NCBI RefSeq assembly: GCF_016808335.1
Contig: NC_053150.1
Location: forward strand, 43,241,607 to 43,305,606
Direction: 5' to 3'
Length of the DNA: 64,000 nt
DNA from: Panicum virgatum
Lineage: Eukaryota; Streptophyta; Magnoliopsida; Poales; Poaceae
Shown here piece after piece: positions 36,440-47,413 of this stretch (within the stretch, counting starts at the first letter, position 1; each line of letters begins with the position of its first letter). Below the pieces are notes generated by a model. The model worked only from the letters and a program-made list of their open reading frames with translations. It ran no database searches and was not told the origin of the DNA. The position numbers and the translations under genes are program-made.

Positions 36440-37811
36440 TTAGCTGGCTTGTAGGTGCCTGGCTTGAGGACTTCCGCGATGATGTACGAGCCTTCCCATG
36501 GAGGAGTGAGCTTGTGGCGCCCTCGGCTGTCCTGCCGAAGCCTCAGCACCAGATCCCCCTTGTTGAGGACTCAGTGTCGAACCCTCTATTCTTGATATTG
36601 TCGTAGGGGCTGTTGGTACCGTGCTGAGTGTAGGAGCGCCACGTCTCAAGCCTCGTCCACCTGATCCAGAGAGTCTTCGCGGGCTTGCTGGTTCTGCTGC
36701 TCTGGGTAAGCCTTGAGCCTCGGGGACCCGTACTCCAAGTCAGTAGGGAGGATGGCCTCAGCGCGATAGACAAGGAAGAACGGGGTGAAGCCAGTAGCTC
36801 TGCTCGGTGTCGTTCTTAGGCTCCAGATGACCGAGGGTAGCTCTGTAAGCCATCTCCGGTCAAACTTGTTCAGCTTGTTGAAAATCCTTGGCTTGAGGCC
36901 CTGTAGGATCATGTCATTGGCACGTTCCACTTGACCTTTTCGTTTGTGGGTGCGCCACAGCCGACCAGTCCACATGCATGTGGTAGCCGTCGCAGAACGC
37001 CAAGAACTTCTTTCCTGTGAGCTGGGTGCCATTGTCTGTGATGATCGAGTTCGGGACTCCGAACATGTGGATTATGTCAGTGAAGAACAGCAAGGCCTAC
37101 TCGGATTTGATCTTGCCGATGGGCCTAGCCTCGATCCACTTGGAAGACTTGTCGATTGCTACCAACAAGGGAATCCACCAACAAGTGGGTGAAGCCCCCG
37201 GGTGCTTTCTGCAATGGCCCGACGAGGTCCAGTCCCCACACGGCGAAAGGCCATGTGATGGGGATGGTTTCCAGAGCGTGAGCTGGAAGATGCGTCTTTC
37301 GGGCATAGAACTGGCAACCCTCACAGGTTTTCACGATCCCAGTGGCATCGACAGCTGCTGTGAGCCAGTAAAAGACCTGCCTGAACGCATTGCCCATGAG
37401 GAGGGTGCGCGGCGCCGTGTGGTGGCCACAGATTCCGGCGTGGATGTCCCAGAGTAGTTCCCTGCCCTCGGGGATGGTGATGCAGTGTTGCAAGATGCCT
37501 AAGGGGCTGCGCTTGTACAGCTCATCATCGATCACGATAAAAGACTTGGCCCGCTTGGCGATGCGCCGCGCCTGTGCGCGATCCGAGGGTAGCACCCCTC
37601 GGTTTATCCAGTTGAGATACTGGTCGCCCCAGTCTTGAGAAGGCGGGGCCTCGTCAATTTGCATCGCTTCAGCCTCGTCCGCCGAGGAGATCTCAGTCTC
37701 CGTCTCCATGGCCTCGGACTCCTCCGCCGAGGGGTCCTTGGCCGAGGGCTCGGTGGCAATAGCCCCCGAGGGTTCGGCGGTCGGGGCGCTAGCCCCCGCT
37801 GGGTCCTTCAA
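36440..37811 (-). pseudogene. Integrase of element C
   Basis: Minus strand. A zinc-binding domain (HAGICGHHTAPRTL ... CEGCQFYA) is followed by a core with Asp in WGLDLVGP, Asp in IITDNG and Glu in QVERAND, so the DDE triad is retained. Breaks include frame changes near 37190 and 37100, an in-frame stop near 37095, and several stops in the C-terminal region around 36550-36650. The N-terminal linker is unusually acidic and Ala-rich (37811-37640). It would integrate element cDNA, but this copy cannot be translated whole. Confidence 0.8.
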
Positions 37812-37885
37812 ATCAACAGATGGTTTGGCGAGGTCGCGGGCGAAGATGTTTGGGGGAATGGTGGTCCGTCCAGACGCAATCTTGG

Positions 37886-38845
37886 CTAGCTCGTTTGCCT
37901 CCTCGTTGTACTTGCGTGCGATGTGTTTGAGCTCGAGACCGTTGAACTTGTCTTCAAGGCAACGTACTGCAATTTGCAGTACGCCTCCATTTTTGCGTCG
38001 TAGCAGCTGGACTCTTTCATCACCTGGTCGATGATGAGTTGAGAGTCTCCCCGCACATCGAGGCGTTTGATGCCAAGCTCGATGGCGATGCGGAGGCCAC
38101 TAAGGAGGGCCTCGTACTCTACCATGTTGTTGGACACAGGGAAATGCAGGCATACCACGTAGCGCATGTGCACTCCGAGGGGTGAGATGAAAAGAAGGCC
38201 AGCACCTGCCAGTTTTCATCACCGACCCATTGAAGTACATGATCCAGCATTCTGCTTGGATTTGCGATGGGGGCAGCTGAGTGTTAGTCCACTCGGCGAT
38301 GAAGTCTGCCAAGACTTGGGATTTAATCGCCTTACTGGGCGCGTAAGTGAGAGCTTCTCCCATGAGTTCTACTAACCACTTGGCAATTCTACCCGTGACT
38401 TTCCTATTATTGACTATCTCACCCAGAGGGAAAGACGAGACCACGGTGATGGGGTGAGCCTCGAAGTAGTGGCACAGCTTGTGCCTAGCCAGGACCACTG
38501 CGTAAAGCAGCTTCTAGATCTGTGGATATCACGTCTTGGTTTCAGACAGCACTTCACTGATGAAGTATACCTGCCTCTGGATTGGAAAAGTGTGTCCCTC
38601 CTCTTGTCTTTCCATGACGATAGCTGTACTGACAACCTGGGTCATTGCTGCCACATATAGGTAGAGGGGCTCACTGTCCATTGGTGGTGTAAGGATCGGG
38701 GCATGAGTGAACAACGCTTTTAGCTTGTTGAGGGCTTCCTGAGCCTCGGGGGTCCATGAAAAGCGTTTGGTTTTCTTTAGGAGTCGATACAGAGGTAAGC
38801 CTTTCTCGCCGAGACGCGAGATGAAATAGCTAAGGGCTGCTAGGC
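37886..38845 (-). pseudogene. RT thumb and two RNase H domains of element C
   Basis: The minus strand resumes pol directly after element E with SYFISRLGEKGLPLYRLLKK. The native gypsy RNase H remnant (38714-38390) has stops near 38530 and 38513. The second RNase H (38270-37886) begins MYFNGSVMKTG, where the first catalytic Asp is Asn (codon at 38231-38229). Its EYEAL and RGDSQLIID motifs are kept. A frame change near 38190 and another near 37965 follow. Confidence 0.75.
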
Positions 38846-41800
38846 TGTAACACCCGGTTTATAAAAGAACATAAACCGAGCAATCATATACGTGCCAGGA
38901 TCAAGTCACACGTATATACAACAGAATGAACAGTATATCATAGCACATATCACGTAAAAAGACATAATAAAGCGAATACGAATGTTATTTATTACAATAA
39001 TGACAAAATGTCTGATACAGCGGAAGCGAAGTACAAAATACGATAAAAGCTCTCCGAAGCTGAAGCAGGGCGCCACAGGGACGTCGACTGGGAGACGAAG
39101 CACCTAGAAGTCCTCGTAGTCCTGGTAGCGCTGGACGAACTCCCTCGTGTCGGCAGGAACTGAGCAGCAGTAGCGTAGCCAAGAGGAAAAAGTAGAGAAG
39201 AGGCAAGGGTGAGTACACAACTTGTACTCAACAAGTATAACACAAACTATGAGGCTCTAGGCTGGCTGACTCAACTGCATTAGCTTTTAAGTGTTGGCAA
39301 AATTTTATTAAAGCTATTTACTACGAGTTGATGAATTACCATTATACCAGTTGCATAGTAATTAATCAGAATTAATTATACTACTACTGAGAACCATACC
39401 AAAACCAAGCCACCAAGGTAAACCCCGAGAAGCACCTCCCTCGTCGGAAGGAGATAACTTCACTAATCAAAAGGAGGATCTGGGCCGCTCATAACCGTGA
39501 GCACGGCTAGTATACCAGTTTTACACTCTGCAGAGGTTGCACATCTTTACCCACAAGTCGTGAGCTACGCCAGTTGTTCATCACACTTCCTTAGGTGAGA
39601 TGGCCAGCGACTCACTACGAGGCCTTTAGAAAGAATCTCGTTGGTAAGGCGTAACCGCGAGAGTTAGGTCGGCGACGATGGGGCCCACCTCCGGGGGTAC
39701 AAGCACAGGAGCGCAATCCAAGCACAGACCAAGCCGGAGGAGCAGGGACCATTGAAGCTTACTACTCTTGCCCCGCAGGTGAGTTACTCCAAACCAAAAA
39801 GATCTAGTTATTACGCCAAGTCTATCCCATTCTAGCCTTGTGGTAGCGCTGTTGTCCCAGGTTGTCGCTCTATGAACCGGTCCTTATGGAGAGTGGCCAA
39901 CCAGGCAGTAAGCACCGTGCTGGCCCCCTAAACCATGTTTCTAACAAAAGCCAATTTTAACGAGAAGTGAGCCACTCAAGCCACACAGAGTGCCACTCTC
40001 AGAATTAAGTTCAAGTATACCATTAATCAAATTAATTAAAAAGGACCAGAGTGTGTTATAGCGCAGCAACCTAGCACAACTAACCAAAATGCAACCCAAA
40101 GGTATATATAAAGGATATAAAGTGGCTAGGAATGTCCTTATAGGCATACAGTATTAAAATGCAGTATGAAAATGTAATTAAAGTGATAGGTTGTTCATGT
40201 TATACTTGCCTTCCTCGTACTGCTCCTGCTGCTGCTCAAACTGATCCGAAGACGGCTGCTCCGGGTACTGGTACTGGGGCTCCTCAGATGGATCAACGTC
40301 TACTCACGAACACATGGCCAAAACAATGCACGAAAATAAGCATACAAACAAACATTAACAAAAACTAAGAAACAGCACATCAATACATAAAAACAGCAAG
40401 AAAAACTAAGCTAAAACTATTCTACGCGTTACAACGATCGCGTGGACATAAAGAACGCTAAAAACGGAGCTAAAACGCATTTTCTGGGCTAAAAACAAGG
40501 TTCAGGGGCTTGTTTGTAAGAAAACTGAAGTTTCAGGGGCTTTTCTACAAAAACCAGGGACTGAAACGTAAATAAAGGTTAGATCCAGGGGCTAACTCGT
40601 AAAAACGGCAGCAAAGGACGGCGGGTTCTATTTTTAAAAAGGTCAGGGGGCTCTGTGCAAATTTTTGGGCCGATCTGTAAATATTTTTGAACTAGCAAGG
40701 AGCGCGGGTTGATTCGAGAAAAACTCAGGGGCTCTTTAGAAAGAAAACCAGGCCGAACCGGTAACTTTGATCCCAGACCGTTGGATCTCGATCCGACGAT
40801 CCGGATCTAGCGGGGATGCGATCTAATCTGGGCCCTGGGTTCCGGATCGGACGGCTCTTAGGCGATTGGGTGTGGGGCGGCGGCGGAACGCGCCGGCGCG
40901 CCCTGTTCCGCGGCGGCGCAGCATAGGGCTCGCCGGAGTTGAGAAATCCGCCGCTACAGGGACCTAATTGGGCCGGGGTTTGGCCGTGGAGCACCGCCGT
41001 GGCATGAGTAATCCACCGGCGGGCTCGCCCAGGAGGTGCGGGGTTGGGAAAAGGCCCCTCGACGGCGAGGGCGGCTCGGCGGACACGGATCCCGCCGGAG
41101 CTCACGTCTACGCGAAACTAGGTCTCGATTTTGAACGAGAAGGGGTAGGGAGGGTGCTACTAGTGCTCACCAAGGGCTCTTGGCGGCTGGGACGCAGTGC
41201 GGTGGCGCCGGCGTCGGAGTTCGGCGGCGTCGCACGGCGGAGCACGATGACGGGGTTGCTGGAGGGGAGCTCTGGTCCTCTTGGTCCTGCGGGTCGACGT
41301 GCGATGTCCCTGTGATGAGTCCAAGGGGATCAGGCGGGCCAGAGATGCTTCGGCGGCGAGGAAATGCGGTGGTTCCAGAATTTACCGGAGTGGGGTCTCT
41401 GGCGCAATTCCGGCGGAGTTCGGGTCGATCCTTCGATCAGGTGGCACGGAGATGTACCGGACGTCGAGGCGGAGCGGGTGCGGGGGTCCTGGCGGCCCGG
41501 GAGGTAGCGGAAGGGCGAGTTCGGGGTGACGCAGAGCCCTTGCGCCGGTGAGGCAGAGCGGCGGCCGGGGCTAGGGTTTGCGGGGCGGCGCTGCGGTGTG
41601 GGGATGGGGTTCCTGGGGGGTGCGGCTGGGTGGTTAAAAGGCAGGGCCAGGCGGGGATTGCGGCGGGGCGCGGCTGGATGAGAATCCCTTCAAACTCGCC
41701 GGTGACTTCGGGCATCCGTTGCGCGGCGGGGGGAAGAGAAGGAGCTGACTGGTGGGCCCCGTCGGTCAGCGACGGAAGGCGCGGGTGCGGGGTGACGCGG

Positions 41801-42238
41801 GCCGGCCTGGGGGAGAGAGCGCGCGGGGGCGAGCGGGCTGGGCCGAGCGCAAAGTCTGGGCCGAGCCAGTTTGGCGCGGGTTGGGCCGGAGGAAAGAAAA
41901 GAAACGGGCCAGGAGGGAAAGATGTGGGCCGCAGGGGAGAAAGGGAGAAGTGGGCTTGGGCTGTTGGGTTTGCTATGGGTTTTCTATTTCTATTTTTCTC
42001 TTTCTAGTTCTAATTCAAACAAAGTTTGAATTCAAATTTGAATTTGAATTCAAACCACACTCAAATAAAATTATGCACCAGCATGAATGCAACAAAAATT
42101 TAAACCTATGATAAATTTTAATTAATTAAGGAACAAAAATTAGATTAAATGCCAACTAATCACAATAAACCTTAGAAAATTAAATAAAGCCAATTAAATT
42201 TATTGATAAATACTGAAATTTAAAGTTAGGGTGTTACA
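38846..42238 (-). repeat. 3' LTR of element E
   Basis: 3,393 bp, and identical to 47414-50806 in every part I compared. It has a GC-rich block (40850-41960), a series of degenerate 'caggggct' repeats (40498-40740) and a TATATA-rich stretch (40103-40112) that could be a minus-strand TATA region. The open frames inside (for example 41180-41551) occur on both strands and in both LTRs; I take them as chance frames in GC-rich DNA. Confidence 0.9.
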
Positions 42239-42256
42239 TACCCTACCCCCTTAAAG
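42239..42256 (-). promoter_or_regulatory. Polypurine tract of element E
   Basis: The minus strand reads TTTAAGGGGGTAGGGTA immediately before the LTR start TGTAACACCC. This fits the plus-strand primer. Confidence 0.85.
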
Positions 42257-42273
42257 AAATCTCGTCCCGAGAT

Positions 42274-45200
42274 TTAGCTGGACTGGCTAGCAAAGAGATC
42301 TGGATATGTCTTCTTCAACTCATCTTCTCGCTCCCAAGTAGCCTCAGCTTCACTGTGGTGACTCCACTGAACTCTGCACATCTTGATGCGCTTGTTCCGA
42401 GTAATCCTCTCTGATGTCTCCAGAATCTTCACCGGATGCTCAGTATAAGTCAGATCCTCCTGGACATCGACTCCATCCAGGGGTGCCTGCTCCTCGGGTA
42501 CTCGCAAACACCTCTTCAGCTGAGATATATGGAAGACATCATGAACTCCCGAGAGACTGAGAGGTAACTCTAGGCGATAAGCAACTTCGCCTTTCCGCTC
42601 TAGCACCTTGAATGGCCCCACATACCGAGGTGCTAACTTCCCTTTGACATTGAATCTACGGATTCCCCTCATCGGAGACACCTTCAGGTACACATAATCA
42701 CCGACACTGAAAGTCAGGTCTCTCCGTTTGCCATCAGCATAGCTCTTCTGTCTGCTCTGTGCAACCCTCAGATTTTCTCGCACAGCCTGAACCATCTGCT
42801 CTGCATCATCTATGATCTCAGGACCGAAGAGCTGCTTCTCACCAATCTGATCCCAATAGAGAGGAGTCCTGCATTTTCTGCCATACAATGCCTCAAAGGG
42901 TGACTTCTTCAGACTGGCCTGATAGCTGTTGTTATATGAGAACTCAGCAAATGACAGGCACTTATCCCAACTAGTGCCGTACTGGATGGCACAAGCTCTC
43001 AGCATATCCTCCAACACTTGGTTGGTTCTCTCTGTCTGCCCATCTGTCTGAGGGTGATAAGCCGTACTGAAGCGCAGCTTCGTATCCAACGAATCATGGA
43101 GCTGCTCCCAGAACCGAGAAGTGAACTGAGACCCTCTGTCAGATATAATCTTCTTCGGCACACCATGCAAGCAGACAATCCGAGAGATGTACAACTCTGC
43201 AAGTCTAGCACCGGAGTAAGTAGTGTTCACTGGAATGAAGTGAGCAACTTTCGTCAGTCGATCCACTACTACCCAAATGGAGTTGTACCCTTTCTGAGTA
43301 CGAGGCAATCCAACAATGAAGTCCATAGTGATTTCTTCCCATTTCCACTCTGGAATCTTCAAAGGCTGCAATAGACCTGCTGGCCTCTGATGCTCAGCCT
43401 TGACACGCTGACAGGTGTCACAAATAGCCACGTACTCTGCCACTGAACGCTTCATCCCATACCACCAGAAACGTTCCTTCAGATCATAATACATCTTTGT
43501 GTTGCCCGGATGAATAGAATAAGCTGTATCATGGGCCTCACTCAGAATCAACTTCCGAAGATCCTTCACATCTGGAACACAGATCCGGTTTTTGTACCAC
43601 AAGGTACCCTGATCATCCTCTCTGAAATGAGGAGCCTTGCCCTTCTTAAGCAACTCACGAATCTCCTGCAGCTTCTCATCATCTTTCTGATGCTGCCGGA
43701 TCTCTGCCTCTAGAGTCGGTACTGCCTCAAATGCTGCACTGGAGGTATGATGCAAGAAGCCCAGACTCAACTGCTCGAACTCCTCGCATAACTCTGGAGG
43801 CATCTGGAAAGCCACGGCCATGTTGACATAACTTCTTCTGCTCAAAGCATCTGCTACAACATTGGCCTTGCCTGGATGATAGTGAATCTCCAGATCATAG
43901 TCCTTGACCAACTCTAACCATCTTCTCTGCCGCATGTTCAGCTCATTCTGCGTGAAAATGTACTTGAGGCTCTTGTGATCAGTGTAGATATCACACCGCT
44001 GCCCATACAAGTAATGCCTCCAAATCTTCAGAGCATGCACAACTGCGGCTAACTCAAGATCATGAGTAGGATAATTCAGCTCATGCCGACGTAACTGCCG
44101 TGAAGCATAAGCTATCACTCTGCCCTCCTGCATCAGAACACACCCAAGACCATCCTTCGAAGCATCACAATATACCGTGTACCTCTTCGTCTGGTCTGGC
44201 AGAGTCAGGACTGGCGCCGTTGTCAACCTCTTTTTCAGCTCATCAAAGGCCATCTGACGCTCATCAGTCCATACAAAAGCCACATTCTTCTCTAGCAAGG
44301 AAGTCAAAGGCTTCGCGATCTTGGAGAAATTCTCGATGAACCTCCGATAATATCCAGCTAAGCCCAAGAAAGATCTGACTTCCTTCACTGTCTGCGGTGT
44401 CTCCCACTCGAGCACATCCTTCACCTTGCTCGGATCAACAGCAATGCCTCCCTGAGAGATAACATGACCGAGGAATGGAACCTCGTCAATCCAGAACTCG
44501 CACTTGCTGAACTTGGCATACAGCTGATGCTCTCTCAATCTCTGCAATACGAGTCTCAGATGCTCCTCATGCTCTTCTTCTGTCTTGGAGAAGATCAGAA
44601 TATCATCAATGAAAATCACCACAAAGACATCCAGATAGTCCATGAAGACCATGTTCATCAGATGCATGAAGAAAGCCGGGGCATTAGTCAAGCCGAAGGA
44701 CATGACTGTATACTCATATAGCCCGTACTTGCAGGTGAATGCCGTCTTCGGAATATCCCCAGGACGGATCCTCAGCTGAAAATAGCCCGAACGAAGATCA
44801 ATCTTCGAGAATATACGAGCACCTCGAAGCAAATCGAAGAGATCCTCAATACGGGGCAGTGGATGCTTGTTCTTGATAGTAACTGCATTCAGCTCCCGAT
44901 AATCCACACACATCCTCTTCGAGCCATCCTTCTTATCTACTAGCAGCAATGGAAAAGCCCAAGGAGAGAAGCTGCGACGGATATAGCCCTTGGCTAGCAA
45001 CTCATCAATAGTCTTCTTAACTTCTTCATGCTCTATAGGCGCCATACGGTAGGGCCTCTTTGCAATAGGGGCTGTGCCAGGCAAGAGATCAATACAAAAC
45101 TCAATGGCGCGTTCAGGCGGCATACCTGGCAGATCATCCGGAAAGACATCCGGGAATTCAGACACCACGCGAATACCGTCCGTGGGTCTAGCCTCCATCT

Positions 45201-46841
45201 GATGAAGAAATCCAGAAGGCTCTACTGCACTGATAACAACCTCTTGGCCACTGGAAGCTGATAGCAAGACTGTCCTCTGAGCACAATCTATCCGAACTCC
45301 CCATTTGGCCAGAGTCTCCATTCCCAGAATGACATCAATGCCCTTGGTGTCTAGCACCATCAGATCAGTACAGAACTCTACTCCCCTCAAGGAAATACTG
45401 ACTCTCGGGCAGTAAGTGTGAGACCTCAACTGTCCTCCCGGTGAAGATACTAACAGGCACCTCTTTAATGTGCTAGTATGAATACCATGATGCTCGACAA
45501 AAGACTGAGTAATGAAGGAATGCGTAGCACCAGTATCAAAAAGCACTGTAGCTGGATATGAATTAACCATGAACGTACCAATAACCACGTTGGGAGCCTC
45601 GGCCGCTGACTCGGCCGTCACGTGGTTCACCCTGCCCTGTGCTGGCGCCCTGGGCTGAGCTGGGCGTCCCTGCTGTCCCGCCTGCGCCTTCCGGGGGCAA
45701 GCGTTGGCGTAGTGCCCCGGCTGGCCGCAGTGAAAGCAGGTGCGAGGAGGTCCCTGAGCCTGCTGTCCGGTAGGAGCTGCCGGACGTGGAGCCTGCGGTG
45801 CCGGTGGAGCTGGTGGAGCACGAGCCGGAGGTGCTGGTAACCTCGAGCCCTGACCTGCCTGCTGCTGTCGAGGCGGGTACTGCTGCGGTGGCCTCTGCTG
45901 GTACTGCTGAGGAGGCCGGTACTGAGGCTGGTACTGCTGAGGCTGCTGGAGTCGAGGACGAGTGTTGCTGCCGGAAGCAACGGGGACAACCTTCCTCTTC
46001 TTGTCCTCCATCTCCAGGTGCTTACGCTCAGTGTTGAGCGCACTGTCAACCAGATGGTTGAAGTCGTCGAAGCGGAGGTTGAGCAGCGCGTACTGGAGGT
46101 AGTCCTCAAGACCCTCCATGAAGTGCTCCTGCTTCTTGCGGTCATCCGCAACCTCGGCAGGGGCGTAGCGTGCCAGCTGAAGAAAACGATCACGATACTC
46201 CGTGACCGACATAGTCCCCTGAATTCACAAAGACAGATAGATATCGGAAGATTAACTCAAGATTCATAAGGATGGAACAAGGGGCATTAGCTCAAAAGAA
46301 ACCGCTGAATGATTATATTTAAGATTACCTGCTTCAGTGCAAGGAACTCCTTCTGCTTCATCTTCATAACGCCCGCGGGGACGTTGTGGCTGCGGAAACG
46401 CTCCCTGAACTGGAGCCAGGTGAGAGCCTCGCGGTCGTGAACTGGGTGGGACTCCCACCAGTCCAAAGCTGCCCCTCGTAGCTGTCCTGCTGCGTACAAG
46501 ACGCGCTCACGGTCATCGCACTGGGCGATGTCCAGCTGACGCTCCACTGCACGGAGCCAGTCGTCAGCCTGAAGAGGGTCGGACGTGTGAGAGAACGTCG
46601 GCGGGTGACCCCTCAGGAACTCTGCACGCCTGTCGCGAGGCTGCGGCGGTGGAGGAGGCGGAGGCTGAGTGTGAGCGTGCTGAAGAGCCTGAACAGTGTT
46701 GTTCAGGGTAGCCATCATCTGCATCTGGAGCTGGAAGTACTGCTCCGGAGTCAAGGGCGGAGGCATCGGGATCCCAGTGCCCTGGTTGTTCTGACCCTGC
46801 TGCTGGCCAGAACCTGAACCGGTGCTCCTGGTGTTCACCAT
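42274..46841 (-). CDS. Intact gag-pol of element E (chromovirus), two exons
   Basis: Exon 1 is 46841-46329 (171 codons) and exon 2 is 46218-42274, giving about 1,485 residues. The retrotransposon gag domain spans the splice junction. Counting from Met 46212, the zinc knuckle is C159-C162-H167-C172, the protease D226-T-G and the RT FIDD D536-D537. RNase H acidic residues are D683, E720, D745 and D788. The integrase zinc site is H894, H901, C931, C934, and the DDE triad D964, D1025, E1061 with the canonical 35-residue D-E spacing. The C-terminus (about 1258-1307, HPVKILE ... [14 protein letters not shown]) resembles a chromodomain, which in chromoviruses guides insertion to marked chromatin. 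There are no stops or frameshifts. The start is Met 46841, because the frame from 46212 alone lacks the first half of gag. Confidence 0.93.
46219..46328 (-). other. Intron within gag of element E
   Basis: 110 bp, minus strand, donor CAG|GTAATC and acceptor ATTCAG|GGG. It falls between codons (phase 0). Joining the flanking codons keeps the frame across the conserved gag block that runs from FLALKQ to SVTEYRDRF. Unspliced, the first frame ends 13 codons into the intron. Confidence 0.8.
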
Positions 46842-47413
46842 CTGATTTGAACAAAAGATTTCACGAGTAAGGATATTGCAGGAATAAACTCAGATGGATA
46901 TGATAACTCTTTGCGGAAAAAGACTCGGCCATGATGAAGTAGACAGGATAGAGTTGACTGTTTTACCCCCCAACGATCTAACTCTTTTTATTAATTAGTT
47001 AACTTTAACATCTGAGTGATTTTCTTTAAGCAAATTTAAACTACTAAGCTATGCAATCATTCAAAGATCCAAATCAAACATGTAGCATAATAACAAGCAG
47101 ACAATTTTCACAACTTAGCCGAGTTTAGCAAAAGACTCGACTAACACAACGCGTCGCAGAACGTGCTATCGTATTATTATTAAAAAGGTCACCTAGCTAT
47201 GCTCATGGTGGTCAGATGACTGATTCAGGCCAAAATCTACGAAACTATTCTTCAGAGAGAGAAATCAAGGCAAGAAGGGTAAAAAGTCAAAGAAGTCAAG
47301 GGGTATAATAGTAAAATAGTCTCAGCATTCAAGGATTGGAGAGAAAGAGTCCTAAAACTCGACCAGTTCTATCTAGGCTTCGTCCTACAGTCGATACGGC
47401 TCTGATACCACTC
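46842..47413 (-). promoter_or_regulatory. Leader of element E with initiator-Met primer site
   Basis: The primer site TGGTATCAGAGC lies at 47410-47399 on the minus strand, three bases from the LTR. It matches the initiator methionine tRNA 3' end used by most chromoviruses. The other ~560 bases up to the gag ATG show no coding frame. Confidence 0.9.

Noticed and set aside
36440..38845. Plus-strand frames such as 37017-37457 and 37708-38034
   Set aside because: They lie opposite recognisable integrase and RNase H on the minus strand and have no features of their own.
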